DNA of 64,000 nt from Actinokineospora globicatena (GCF_024171945.1 NZ_JAMTCR010000007.1:186001-250000); one strand, 5' to 3'. Counted from the first letter of the stretch, positions 34,901-41,465 are shown. The notes: generated by a model not told the origin, from the letters alone. Numbers and translations: made by a program.

Positions 34901-37000
34901 GGTGGTGTTCGACTGGGTGGTGCTGGACTGCGTGGTGTTCGACTGGGACGTGCTCGGTTGCGTGGTGGACTGGGTGCCGCCGGGCTGGGTGGTGGTGGAT
35001 TGGGTTGTGCTGGACTGGGTGCCGCCGGACTGGGTGGTGGTGGACTGGACGGTGGTCTGCGAGGTGGTCGACTGGGCGGCGGGCGACTGGCTGGTGGAGG
35101 TCGACTGGCCGGTGGTTCCGGACTGGCCGGGCTGGTGGCCGGTCGTCGACTGCTGGGTGGTGCTCGACTGCGTCGTCGACTGCTGGTTCGACGTCGTGGA
35201 CTGCGAGGTGCTCGACTGCGTCGTCGATTGGCTGGTGCTCGACTGAGTGGTCGACTGGGTGGTGTTCGACTGCGAGGTCGTGGACTGCGCGGTGGTGGAC
35301 TGCGCGGTGCTCGACTGGGTCGTTGACTGGCTGTTGCCGGGGGTCTGCCCCTGGGTCGACTGCGAGGTGCCGGTCGAGCCCTGCGTGCTCTGACTCGTCT
35401 GCGACTGCCCGGTCTGCGACTGACCCGTCTGGGTCTGACCCGTCTGGGATTGCCCGGTCTGACTCTGGCCCGTCTGAGATTGGCCGGTCTGCGATTGCCC
35501 GGTCTGGGTCTGACCAGTCTGGGTTTGCCCGGTCTGGGTCTGGCCGACCGGGGTCTGGGACTGGGGCTGGCCGGTGGAGGTCTGGTTCGCGGGGGTCTGC
35601 GTGGTCGGGGTCTCGGTCACCGGGGTCTCGGTGACCGGGGTCTGCGTGACGGGGGTCTGGGACACGGGGTTCTGCCCGGGCTGCGTGACCGGGTTCTGCC
35701 CGGGCTGGGTCACCGGGTTCTGGCCAGGCTGCGTGACCGGGTTCTGGCCGGGCTGGGTCACGGGGGTGGTGGTGGACTGCCCGGAGCCGGTGGTGACCGT
35801 CTGGCCGGGGACCTGGCCGGGCGGGGTGATCGGCGGGGCCTGGGTGACCGGTTGGTTGGTGCCGGTGGAGCCCTGACCGGTGCCGCCGCCGGTGGTTGTC
35901 GAGTTGGTGCCGCCGAGAGTCGGGTTGGTGAGGTTCGGGGTGGTGATGGTGGTGGACGTGGTCGGCGGTGGGGTTGAGCCGCCGGACTGGCCGGGGGGTG
36001 TGCCGTCGCCGGTCATGTTCTTCGGGCGGGTCTCGGGGCCGGGGCCGGTGGCGCCGTTGGTGGGGGCGGGCTTGGGCGGGGCGAGGGCGGCACCGATGGC
36101 GCCACCGACCACGCCGCCGGTGCCGGAGACGGCGCCGGAGGTGGTGGAGTACGGGTTCATCTCGAACTCGCCCTCGGTGGCGTACTTGTAGAGGGCCTCG
36201 GTGAGCGTCTCGTGGAAGGCCTCGATGCCGATCTCGGTGATCTTGTCGGGGATCACCTTGTGCCAGTCGAAGGCGTCCTTGCCGATCTTGCCGAGCCACG
36301 AGTCCAGACCGGAGGTGGTGATGTGCGCGATCGCCTTGCCGAACCCGGCCAGCGGCAGGGTCAGCGCGCCACCGAGGGCGCCGACGGCGGCGGCGCTGGC
36401 GGTGTACTTGGGGTTCCACTCGGTGCGGGTGCCCATGCCGAACTGGATCAGCTGCGCGACCACGTCGATGACCAACTGGAAGGCGATGCCGACGACCTGC
36501 GCCTGGACGACCTTGATCAGCAGCCTGCCCAGCAGCGACTTGAGCAGCCAGCGCACGATCGCCATCCGGGCGGCCAACCAGGCCATGCTGGCGCCCGCGG
36601 TGCCGAAGGCGGCGGCGATGGCCCAGGCGATCTCGGCGATCAGCATGATCAGCGACAGGATCGAGACCAGCTTGACGTACTCGACCTCCAGCGCCAGGTC
36701 GCGCAGGAACTTGGCCAGCGCGCGGAACTGCTCGTCGGCGATGGACAGGTAGTTGTTCGCGCCCTCGACGTAGGGCGCCATGCGGTTGGCGAAGGCCCGC
36801 TCGGCGGCGCCGTCGAAGTTCGACCGGATGGTGACGACCGCGGTGCGCAGCTGCGGGGCGAGCTCACCGGTGAGCCGGAAGGCGGCCCGGTCCCACGCGT
36901 CGGCGAGAGCGCGCAGCTTGTCCTCGTTGGCGTCCGGCCACTCCTCGCCGGTGAGCACCTGGAACAGCTTGCGGACCTCGTCGGGCACCATCATGGCCAT
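25937..37000 (-). CDS. 3687-residue type VII substrate with two papain-fold (glutamine deamidase-type) domains
   Basis: The ATG at 37000 follows AGGGGGG. Residues 1 to about 130 are a WXG100-like helical domain (DANEDKLRALADAWDRAAF), followed by a hydrophobic region (about 110-190) similar to the N-terminus of large secreted toxins. A linker of Thr, Gln, Ser and Pro with tandem repeats runs from about 330 to 800. The first papain-fold (Tox-PL) domain has Cys in INCVNAAVAFHSTW (about 862), His in GHAWNVVNQ (about 940) and Asp in HVDAQDGTW. A long Ala/Gln-rich coiled coil spans about 1010-1465, then about 1700 mostly beta-rich residues I cannot assign, and a second Ser/Pro linker (about 3180-3330). 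The second papain-fold domain has Cys in INCVDAVVSFHSTY (about 3385), His in GHAWNVVNH (about 3470) and VDPQQGT. Both triads look complete. It is third in an operon after a YbaB-like and a small ESX protein. Confidence 0.85.
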   Translation of the reverse strand: MAMMVPDEVRKLFQVLTGEEWPDANEDKLRALADAWDRAAFRLTGELAPQLRTAVVTIRSNFDGAAERAFANRMAPYVEGANNYLSIADEQFRALAKFLRDLALEVEYVKLVSILSLIMLIAEIAWAIAAAFGTAGASMAWLAARMAIVRWLLKSLLGRLLIKVVQAQVVGIAFQLVIDVVAQLIQFGMGTRTEWNPKYTASAAAVGALGGALTLPLAGFGKAIAHITTSGLDSWLGKIGKDAFDWHKVIPDKITEIGIEAFHETLTEALYKYATEGEFEMNPYSTTSGAVSGTGGVVGGAIGAALAPPKPAPTNGATGPGPETRPKNMTGDGTPPGQSGGSTPPPTTSTTITTPNLTNPTLGGTNSTTTGGGTGQGSTGTNQPVTQAPPITPPGQVPGQTVTTGSGQSTTTPVTQPGQNPVTQPGQNPVTQPGQNPVTQPGQNPVSQTPVTQTPVTETPVTETPTTQTPANQTSTGQPQSQTPVGQTQTGQTQTGQTQTGQSQTGQSQTGQSQTGQSQTGQTQTGQSQTGQSQTSQSTQGSTGTSQSTQGQTPGNSQSTTQSSTAQSTTAQSTTSQSNTTQSTTQSSTSQSTTQSSTSQSTTSNQQSTTQSSTTQQSTTGHQPGQSGTTGQSTSTSQSPAAQSTTSQTTVQSTTTQSGGTQSSTTQSTTTQPGGTQSTTQPSTSQSNTTQSSTTQSNTTQSTQSSTSTTKPTTPSTTPTTTSQSSTQTQQSTSAKTTAPTTPTTPTAKPVTAAAQAGITGTKSAIPVKTPPKPPAKLTKLPPASRKSTSDSASSPAKPTTTPPVKVTTSATQQQAAVIGGPPSAKRPRREAPTAPGFKPKSARFQDFRTWVGGINSANGVINCVNAAVAFHSTWRGNPTTASPNRADTSVASERTGYAPAYLGEGRAAIAEVEKRVRRGGHGTDAIVFTTPPNATDGHAWNVVNQGGEVSHVDAQDGTWSDTAPPAGKVWAIVLDPEGTFVDGDTVDNAGSTGPQAIGDSFGVRPPNNINVLANQELTTIQGLRDQADLAVRRAEQANRSAQAQVHGAAEPHRQAQAAVGATQAVATPLVQHLNGVRAQINTAIGTLNLQVQTESGLQRQVDQADQAEDAAGIALDDAQRLLDNAAPANQAAAAIARDGRQTALTTLAANNAPVRAQLLQATQNRRQTQAQIAALRLQEAAAHDAARGPQASATAAATAAVTATQRLGAATTEMNLTTGHYNAAQGHQQTVAQHLANAATVVTQIQTAAALEATRHNTAQTANTTANTAEQGVRDLEQQVGQLDTRVNGIQDTVNQAKLDLARDKRDLATARAQQANQNNAGSSSTAQQPQTATQQSPATQPSPAIKAMETAITKAEERITAQEAEIARLGRQRGTITTQLGIDRPEAVRLRGLADAAQLAADQQADIVNTLHTTLVTHRTNAQLAAQNATASATSANNTARNAKDAAADVKTAAKQGDVERGLTLLTDVPFADRIVMERLGDTTGVANAVTGLFADHAAVAARAGQQAATAVENHLGDIVNQGHEITVDLPDGTTAKVLLTGRPRRPGDTRKAATVNAVPNSHPDVVKTRRDDTHNPSAVSTSSNLPFRVPFVSLAPIVDGGLFLRPIASAGFTAKRSQGMTANDISRPGVRTGDRPWVETDFEIVATRIGGPTGPATATVAGGMRVPAVVPSAPAPQPLPVVGRSELTSDAVRIPTAFTDGVATALGTTEHRPEITSLLGSQQVRHMPNNGSVTETINGTQVTITPNGAPQITLVGPSTKVDEQRTGVNPSSVITKGSDATAALAFAVGKDVPGLQWFVGLFSDFSSGRTGGYSRGNESAVERNSSQPDLVYQVTRPLTVTANGNQVNDTVTELVTVPVPLARQLNLALPTHLDPANTQVRTAGNQPYVIGTDDITGVPGKDQILAFITNGLDDIGEAAVEAKFDSDPKTVTALFNSMHGGEEVTWIADGRLHKLEIFTQIVPPAASYPSGQVKGTVQDQVTSQRRRTDQMSRNAKLGVGGEVRPTFSGDKPANGNPNASGTASQGLPRVVISGTYERNRSSAVGTNGRDGRITAYGGEYRGFDGTLELVVVHRDTPAPNWFRRVFMGGKMTFGPSSQNRLTEPTAASVDTARTLNSAVPAGNPRVTKQTIPNAVSISAPVDKFAWSDRPMAPSPMTPGLYVGTAPAQAAGTVVVDPTLFGEFAGVEHVRVSSNSTEGLNLVLAKNVQTVPVVNPPPGMPPAVTRNSPFMSGTWPSWGTRTMTETNRGAGIPQRQFRYKLSDLTKPGTTAADAIRGFVSQVGRRGAAVLGLNGEKAGPHKLFEPGRLTDMNGAIAATATYSSPRVVDVRKDGQLQRRQDGDLVVNNSKHRQFGVEAEVAVDVIPRRFHSLGARIRLVFGGNKRWGKGKVDELTPGGRQLYNYKGPTVWMTMDVRYTYTGDVNIRNSVKTSQAESLSVTVDEPDGVLVQLPATTAAELLTQAGLPIPPEVQAVLPAPPAATGTTQHLITDPTNPAYNGYASHGTTTVFNSRLHGPDPLRDVRARLDQIGVTGKWQDDVVERITELLSSPRGQISLRDVLADTGVISIPNNDPFYADVVDVRISSVPTQHAPGVPARPALPNNALTPNSQTTYSYITTTDAAQETSSYSLAAGLQNDLVHRKAAPKDAQGNVEPGATAGNIGALLGVGRQVSESETLPGSKTLKPMRLETFEQLDRSTHDVTYALEISRVRVANPAADALTLTAARHFNRDNMATTPVTTHGSVDLVAPKPGSAPAMTAPTTAPTFDVLTANPLTLPPTDPNFVQQQVLNPDSMWHLESLGSDTAKAIREVAYAQTSNAPVPVGNAVARNTFRTAGNTPSPYTAKGTTSEYALHTLTTGTGLHNGGWSMFSDGSYSTKGIVGAKRTFHDELLDVSISGRFVPGSFTLVPLNNPGKVDHGRETEDITLTGSSRTVTWSRGVTASGLGGGTAKDPNDKLTPSPATLQTTPTLGADSGIAQPESWSNAAFDLTVVAQGGRSYLFNANAEFYVQTTPRRTNALLAKIKSWFGGQPVPSTVKITSTGDVRVRVWEADALREGLITLADVYTAAGTTPPAGLAFTPVADGVVLHPQGTPAVVPPGVVNQGAVDDLGRTLRVEPGVTQNQVVDFVAGLALDLRPHTFVVPAGSTFTPQDIADAVAARTAPPDVAGTAVAPDPVIPAFTPTPLRRGTPAVLTNPVLTNPVLTNQGGNSTTLGNSSSSSSSSSTLPNPFAGTRSNGRGGMSTIQEETTTAPGDDGPPGSQSFQMTTLGSGSTGNHTGNHAGDQVTGPWNPADHVTTPRVAEAPATVDTGGPRGTKRSRAEFEFDDGPVTHPEPPGTRSVQDTLTPASSQDVQALEAVVPSGAKFTDPALFVDLVNGDRTAPGRDINCVDAVVSFHSTYHGEPRVAGIGTPGQAPRGAVSQAAEWTSYAPEFVGTGTKALADVIERVTRAGHGADAMLIAFGANGGRGHAWNVVNHHGTVSLVDPQQGTIVPATPDALPGVGRVHAIPLDANNQFIPGAPTTPGLPTGLPTGIAADYASTAAMTTPDWSAHVDEVGQELDTLLEVVDDAPAETKAHAEALSLHLRNVDIQRMRSLAAANDVITIRGTTYTLVPHGPKYHLVSHGPADPGFVAELAAYVLGRSIFALVIGADAEAPQVLEFPPKGRPLPVEEGVFAYTDGTEERRDV
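34600..35900. repeat. tandem repeats encoding the Thr/Gln/Ser linker of the giant protein
   Basis: At about 35670-35765 four copies of a 24-bp unit encode VTQPGQNP. At about 35390-35560 some ten 15-bp units encode TGQTQ or TGQSQ. At about 34890-35340 shorter irregular units encode Ser/Thr/Gln runs such as STTQSSTTQ. The region is in frame throughout, and its copy number can be expected to vary among strains. Confidence 0.8.
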
Positions 37001-37029
37001 CGGTCGTCACCCCCCTCGCAGCACCGGAA

Positions 37030-37335
37030 TCAGGGCCGGACCGCGGCCTCGGCGTCGTCGGAGGTCTCGCTGAACACCCCGGCGGTCTTGACGGTGCGGC
37101 TGCCGGTCTCGCCGATGGTGCGCTGCAGCAGGCGCAGGAACTTGAGCCCCTGCTCCTCCCCCGGCCGGTAGCCGCTGTCGAACTTCTCGCCGATCTCCCC
37201 GGTGCCGCCCGCGCCGCGGTTCTCGTCGGCGGCCACGAACAGCTCGTTGCAGATGTTGACCGCGAGGTCCACGGTGGCCTGGATGTTCACCCCGCCCTGG
37301 CGCAGGCCCTCGGGGTCGACCGAGAGCCTGCTCAT
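37030..37335 (-). CDS. small ESX-like helical protein
   Basis: The ATG at 37335 overlaps the stop of the YbaB-like gene (ATGA), giving 101 residues starting MSRLSVDPEGLRQGG; a GTG at 37341 is less likely. The protein looks like a helical pair of the WXG100 superfamily, in the group often placed next to large type VII substrates (VDPEGLRQGGVNIQATVDLA, KFLRLLQRTIGETGSR), without a clear WxG motif. It is probably a partner or chaperone for export of the giant protein that follows after 29 bp. Confidence 0.72.
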   Translation of the reverse strand: MSRLSVDPEGLRQGGVNIQATVDLAVNICNELFVAADENRGAGGTGEIGEKFDSGYRPGEEQGLKFLRLLQRTIGETGSRTVKTAGVFSETSDDAEAAVRP

Positions 37336-37730
37336 CGCCACTCCTTGACGGCCCGGTCGAACATGGCGCCGATCTCGGCGTTGACGGTGGCGGCGTCGGA
37401 CATGTCGAACATCGACGGGGCCACCCCGCCGGGCATCACCCCGGCGAACACCTCGGCGCTCGAGCGGGAGGACTGCTCCTGGGCCTTGCCGATCACCTCG
37501 ACCAGCCGGGCGGCCAGCTCCTTGGGCGCCAGGTCGCGCCAGCGGCGGCCGGTGAACTTCAGCTCGGTGAGCTTGCCCTGGCCGTCGACGGTCGCCTCGA
37601 CCATCCGGTCCTCGGTGGTGACGGTGGTGGTGGCCTTGGCGACGGTGTCGACCGCGAGCGCGATCCGCTCCTGCTGCTCGCGCAGCTCGGCCAGCGCGGT
37701 GGCCAACTCGTTGTGCAGTGGGGTGGACAT
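37332..37730 (-). CDS. YbaB/EbfC-like protein
   Basis: The ATG at 37730 gives 132 residues. The N-terminus LHNELATALAELREQQERIA is a long helix, followed by the beta-strand pair VEATVDGQGKLTELKFTGRR that is diagnostic for the YbaB fold, then a C-terminal tail. Versions of this fold are common beside WXG100 genes in actinobacterial type VII loci, where they are thought to act as secretion partners rather than as DNA-binding proteins. It is the first gene of the operon with the small ESX protein and the giant papain-fold protein. Confidence 0.82.
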   Translation of the reverse strand: MSTPLHNELATALAELREQQERIALAVDTVAKATTTVTTEDRMVEATVDGQGKLTELKFTGRRWRDLAPKELAARLVEVIGKAQEQSSRSSAEVFAGVMPGGVAPSMFDMSDAATVNAEIGAMFDRAVKEWR

Positions 37731-37750
37731 CCGCCCCGCTCCTCTCCGTT

Positions 37751-37821
37751 GTCGTGGACTTCGCCGTGGTCGTGGACTTCGCCGCTGTCGTGACTCCACC
37801 GCTGTCGTGGACTTCACCGGT
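37751..37821. repeat. four 17-18-bp tandem repeats in the leader of the YbaB-like operon
   Basis: Units based on GTCGTGGACTTCGCCGTG start at 37751, 37769, 37787 (one base shorter and diverged) and 37804. They lie between the promoter at 37860-37888 and the start codon at 37730, so they should be in the mRNA leader. Confidence 0.75.
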
Positions 37822-37859
37822 GCGCGAGCGCGGTGCCCGCCGGGACCCGCACAGCTCTC

Positions 37860-37888
37860 ACACGTGCGGGCACCGGCGGCGGGTTCAC
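37860..37888 (-). promoter_or_regulatory. ESX-type promoter D (TGAAC-N18-CGTGT)
   Basis: On the minus strand GTGAAC (37888-37883) and CGTGT (37864-37860) are 18 nt apart. It lies just after the terminator of the upstream gene and 129 bp before the YbaB-like start. Confidence 0.65.
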
Positions 37889-37904
37889 CGGACACAGTGG
37901 ACAG

Positions 37905-37934
37905 ACCGCCCGGGGCCGGGTGGCCCCGGGCGGT
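37905..37934 (-). terminator. hairpin terminator after the PPE-like gene
   Basis: A 13-bp perfect stem (ACCGCCCGGGGCC and complement) with a 4-nt loop, 7 bp beyond the stop at 37942. It separates the EccB operon from the giant-protein operon. Confidence 0.85.
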
Positions 37935-37941
37935 CGCCGCG

Positions 37942-40242
37942 TCAGCCGGAGCTGGTGGCGGAGGTGCCGGTGGCGTCGCGCTCCTCGCGCTCGGCGGCCT
38001 TGGCCCGGCTGGCCGGGGTGGTGGACCGCAGGTGCACGTGGGTGGCGACCAAGGGCTCGTCGGTCTCGGGCTCGCCGGAGTCCGGGCGGCCGATGACGCC
38101 GTCGCCGACCGCGGCGTCGGTGCCCCACACCTTCTCGTCCTCCGAGAGCCAGGTGGTGCGCTCGCGCTCCTTCTCCTCGCCGCCGCGGTTGCCCATGCCG
38201 CCCATGCCGCCCATCATCGGCGGGAAGAACGGCATGCCACCGCGTTGGTCGGCGTTGGCGCCGGTGCTGCCGGGGGCGCCCTGGCCGCCGGTCCCGTCGC
38301 CGCCACCGGACCAGTCCGACCAGCCCTCGCCGGAGCCGCTGCCGAACGGCGATCCGTCGCCGAGGCCACCGCCGAGACCGCCGCCAGCGCCGCCGCCTGC
38401 GCCGAAGGCACCGTCCGCGCCGAGACCGCCGCCGGTGCCGAACGACCCGTCGGCACCGACCCCGGCACCGCCGCCCGCCGCGCCCCAGGCGTCGAGACCC
38501 GAACCGCCGAGTCCACCGCCTAAACCGCCACCCAGGCCGCCGCCGAGGCCACCTCCGAGACCGCCGCCGCCGAGTCCGGGCACGGGGCCGGTGCCCGGCA
38601 ACGAGCCGGGGCCGAAGCTGACGCCGCCGTTGGGCGCGCCCCCCGTGGACCCGCCGGGCAACCCGCCGGGCAGGCCACCGGTCGGCGGCCGGGTGACGGG
38701 CTGGCCGGGCGACCAGCCGTCGTCGTCGATCGTCCCGTCGGCCGGGTTGTCCAGGCCGGGGAGATTGGGCAGGTTGGTGCCGCCGTTGGCGTTCTCGTTG
38801 TCGCGGCCACCACCGGGGCGCAGGCTGGGCGGCAGCAACGGCGGCACGAACCCGCCGTTGGCACCACCGTTGGGTCCACCGCCGTTGACGCCACCGTTGG
38901 CCGGGTCACCGAGCCCGCCGATGCTCTCCGGCAGGCCGTTGGGGCCGAGACCACCGTTGATGCCGCCGTTGGGGCCACCGTTAGGACCGCCGGGCAGGTT
39001 CAACCCGCCGTTGGGGTCCGGCAGGTTCGGGCCGCCGTTGGGCCCACCGTTGGGGCCGCCGTCCGGGGAGTTGGTGAACCCGCTGGGCGGGGGCACGTTC
39101 GTGTTGCCGCTGGGCGGCGGGGGCACGTTCGTGTTCCCGTTCGGGGGCGGCGGGACGTTCGTGTTCCCGTTGGGACCGTTGGGATTGGTGTTCGGGTCCG
39201 GTGGCGGGCTGCCGATGGTGGGCGGCTGGTTGGTCTTGAGGTCGCCGAGGCCCTTGGCGGCGCGCCGGTAGGCGGTCTCCAGGTTCGCCAGCGCGGTGCG
39301 GGCCGCGGTGTCGAGCTTGGTCATCGCGACCATGGCGACCTTGCTGATGCCGGTGTTGACCGCCAGCCAGGTGTCCCCCCTGGTGAGGTCGCTGGTGACG
39401 GTGCCGAAGTCGGTGGGCATCGCCGGGGCGCCACTGGTGCTGTAGCGGGCGAAGGCGTCCTTGATGAACTGCTCGGCCTTGGCCCGGTCCCCCGCGCCCC
39501 ACTGGTCGAGCAGGTAGGGCGGGGAGCCGCCCTTGGTCGAGACGTCGATGCCCGCGTTCTTGATGTACTGGTTGACGTTGCCGACGAAGGAGTTCGCGGT
39601 GTTCATCGGGGCGTTGAGCAGGAAGGTGGCCTGCTCCTGCCACGCGTTGTACATCGCGGTGCCGAACGCGGCCAGCGCGGTGGACGCCGCCTCCAGGCCG
39701 ACCGGGGTCGACGGGGTGCGGTCCAGGGTGATCTGGGTGTGCAGGTCGTTGAAGGTGAAGTTGAGCCTGCGCAGGTTCACCTGGATCGCGTAGGCGGCCT
39801 TGCCCTTGAAGGCGCTGTCGTCGCTGTCGAGGCTGTCGGCCCAGGACTTGGTCGAGGTGCGCTGGGCGTCGAGGAAGGTCAGGTACTTGTTGACCACCGC
39901 GCGGGAGGCGTCGAGGTGCGGGCGGTTCATCAGCCCGGCGACCCCGGTCGAGGCCCGGTTCACCACGTCGTTGATGTTGTTCCAGGCGGTGTTCCACGCG
40001 TTGAACGCGGTCATGTTGAAGTCGGCGCCGAAGTAGTACTTGTCCCACGCGCGGTAGGAGAAGGAGTTCGACGCCGAGCCGGGCGGGGTGAAGGTGAACC
40101 ACGTGTTCGGCGACTCGCCAGTCCCACCACCGTTCTCGAGGAGGGCGTGGAGGTCGCTGCCCAGGCCGGTGACCGCGAACAGGATCTGCTCGAAGGTCGC
40201 GGCGGAGAAGTCCCCGGTCGCGGGGATCGTGGGGTCTGGCAT
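37942..40242 (-). CDS. glycine-rich PPE-like type VII substrate
   Basis: A protein of 766 residues from the ATG at 40242, 30 bp after the preceding small gene. Residues 1 to about 340 are helical and aromatic-rich (DKYYFGADFNMTAFNAWNTAW, NAWQEQATFLLNAPMNTANSF). A middle part of Pro, Asn and Gly with repeats such as PPPNGNTNV and GGPNGGPNGG follows, and about 560-600 is a run of LGGG units. The end PMMGGMGGMG followed by ERTTWLSEDEKVWGTD is typical of actinobacterial PPE-like proteins in EccC loci. It is likely exported with the small proteins of the same operon. Confidence 0.78.
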   Translation of the reverse strand: MPDPTIPATGDFSAATFEQILFAVTGLGSDLHALLENGGGTGESPNTWFTFTPPGSASNSFSYRAWDKYYFGADFNMTAFNAWNTAWNNINDVVNRASTGVAGLMNRPHLDASRAVVNKYLTFLDAQRTSTKSWADSLDSDDSAFKGKAAYAIQVNLRRLNFTFNDLHTQITLDRTPSTPVGLEAASTALAAFGTAMYNAWQEQATFLLNAPMNTANSFVGNVNQYIKNAGIDVSTKGGSPPYLLDQWGAGDRAKAEQFIKDAFARYSTSGAPAMPTDFGTVTSDLTRGDTWLAVNTGISKVAMVAMTKLDTAARTALANLETAYRRAAKGLGDLKTNQPPTIGSPPPDPNTNPNGPNGNTNVPPPPNGNTNVPPPPSGNTNVPPPSGFTNSPDGGPNGGPNGGPNLPDPNGGLNLPGGPNGGPNGGINGGLGPNGLPESIGGLGDPANGGVNGGGPNGGANGGFVPPLLPPSLRPGGGRDNENANGGTNLPNLPGLDNPADGTIDDDGWSPGQPVTRPPTGGLPGGLPGGSTGGAPNGGVSFGPGSLPGTGPVPGLGGGGLGGGLGGGLGGGLGGGLGGSGLDAWGAAGGGAGVGADGSFGTGGGLGADGAFGAGGGAGGGLGGGLGDGSPFGSGSGEGWSDWSGGGDGTGGQGAPGSTGANADQRGGMPFFPPMMGGMGGMGNRGGEEKERERTTWLSEDEKVWGTDAAVGDGVIGRPDSGEPETDEPLVATHVHLRSTTPASRAKAAEREERDATGTSATSSG

Positions 40243-40272
40243 CGGTGTCGCTCCTAGGTCGGTGCCTGCTGG

Positions 40273-40647
40273 CTACTTGCCGGGGGTGCCGCTGAACCCG
40301 CCGCCGACGTTGAAGTCGGGGAACTCGGCGATGAACCGGGTGATGTCGTACTCAGCCAGGTCGTCGGTCTCCTTGAAGATCCCCTTGGCCGCCACCAGCG
40401 CGTTGCGGAACTTGACGATGGCCTGGCGGATCGCCTCGTTCTGCTGCTCGACCGAGCCGCCGAACTCCTTGCCCTTGGTGACCAGGGTGATGGCGGTCTG
40501 CCACTTCTGGGTGCCGGGCTGGACGGTGAAGTCGGAGTCGAGCGGCATGGTGTCGGAGTCGGTGGACAGCCGCAGCGCGTCCTCCATGTCGTCGAGGACG
40601 CGGATCAGCTGGTTGTAGCGCTCCTCGTCGAAGGTGATGTTGGCCAT
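40273..40647 (-). CDS. small helical protein of the type VII operon
   Basis: The ATG at 40647 gives 124 residues starting MANITFDEERYNQLIRVLDD. It is predicted mostly helical with a central KWQTAITLVTKGKEFGG that resembles the turn of WXG100-type proteins, but WxG itself is absent. There is no signal peptide. A hairpin at 40689-40729 separates it from the upstream small gene, so it may be partly independent. It directly precedes the PPE-like gene and is probably its export partner. Confidence 0.72.
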   Translation of the reverse strand: MANITFDEERYNQLIRVLDDMEDALRLSTDSDTMPLDSDFTVQPGTQKWQTAITLVTKGKEFGGSVEQQNEAIRQAIVKFRNALVAAKGIFKETDDLAEYDITRFIAEFPDFNVGGGFSGTPGK

Positions 40648-40688
40648 GATCGGGTTCTCCTCGTGCGGTGGGGGTGTTCGGGGGGCGG

Positions 40689-40729
40689 GGCGCCACGGGT
40701 CCACTGTGGAGCGAGTGGACCGTGGCGCC
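40689..40729 (-). terminator. hairpin between small ESX genes
   Basis: A 16-bp stem with one bulge (GGCGCCACGG-GTCCACT against AGTGGAC-CGTGGCGCC), 70 bp beyond the stop at 40799. It may attenuate rather than end transcription, since no new ESX-type promoter follows. Confidence 0.6.
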
Positions 40730-40798
40730 GCCGCGGGGACCTGGCCCGGTCCGCACCGTGCTCGGACGAGCGGGCGGGACCGGAGTGCGGTGCGGGGA

Positions 40799-41089
40799 TC
40801 AGCCCAGCATGATGCCCTGGCCGCGGCTGTCACCCTCGGAGAAGATCTCGTGCACGTTGATCGACGACAGCGACTGGGAGTTCAGCTTGGTCTCCATGTC
40901 GGTGTAGGTGATCGTCCACTGGTGCTGGGCCTCCTGCCACAGCGGCGTCGCCTTGCCCTGGGTGGCGACCTCGATGTTCTTGAGCGAGGCGTTGAGGTTG
41001 GTGAGGATGTCGCCGAGCTGGCGGACGTACATGTAGAGCTGCTCGTTGAGCTCGAGGTAGCCGTCGTGGTCGATGTCGAAGGCGGTCAT
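40799..41089 (-). CDS. WXG100-family protein
   Basis: Ninety-six residues from the ATG at 41089 (MTAFDIDHDGYLELNEQL). The length, the two predicted helices and the turn with KATPLWQEAQHQWT fit the WXG100 superfamily, although Gly is replaced after the Trp. The end HEIFSEGD fits the YxxxD/E-type export signal region only loosely. It forms a natural pair with the adjacent 99-residue protein and is probably a secreted heterodimer partner. Confidence 0.8.
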   Translation of the reverse strand: MTAFDIDHDGYLELNEQLYMYVRQLGDILTNLNASLKNIEVATQGKATPLWQEAQHQWTITYTDMETKLNSQSLSSINVHEIFSEGDSRGQGIMLG

Positions 41090-41145
41090 GGTGGTGTCCT
41101 TTCCGAGGGCGGGGCTGGGGCGAGAAGGGGGCCGAGCGGGGTGGG

Positions 41146-41445
41146 TCAGGCGGCGCCGTTGGAGGCCGAGTCGGCGTCGGTGTCGGCGGTGCGGTTGGTC
41201 TGCAGCAGCGCGGTCGCCTTGCCGTTGAGCGCCTCGAGCTGGGTCTTGACGACGTTGAAGTCGCCGGTCCAGTCGCCGATGGCGGCGGCGAGCTTCATGC
41301 CCGAGGTCGAGTTGTTGACCGAGGGCAGCATCGCCTGGATGCCCATGACGTTCTGGTTGAGGGTGCCCATGTTCTGCAGGCTGGTCTCGGTGGCGGTGAT
41401 GATGCCCTGCAGGGTGGCGTCGTCGTAGCCGTAGCGGTTGGCCAT
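41146..41445 (-). CDS. WXG100-family protein
   Basis: Ninety-nine residues from the ATG at 41445, starting MANRYGYDDATLQGIITATE. It has the helix-turn-helix layout with GDWTGDFNVV, a true WxG motif, at about 57-66. It follows EccB after 20 bp and precedes the second small protein after 56 bp, so all are in one operon under promoter B. Confidence 0.85.
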   Translation of the reverse strand: MANRYGYDDATLQGIITATETSLQNMGTLNQNVMGIQAMLPSVNNSTSGMKLAAAIGDWTGDFNVVKTQLEALNGKATALLQTNRTADTDADSASNGAA

Positions 41446-41465
41446 CTTCGTGTCTCCTTGGGGTG

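Noticed and set aside
34890-35340. Short repeated units considered as a CRISPR-like array
   Set aside because: The units are irregular, in frame and encode Ser/Thr/Gln; there are no unique spacers of constant length and no cas genes.
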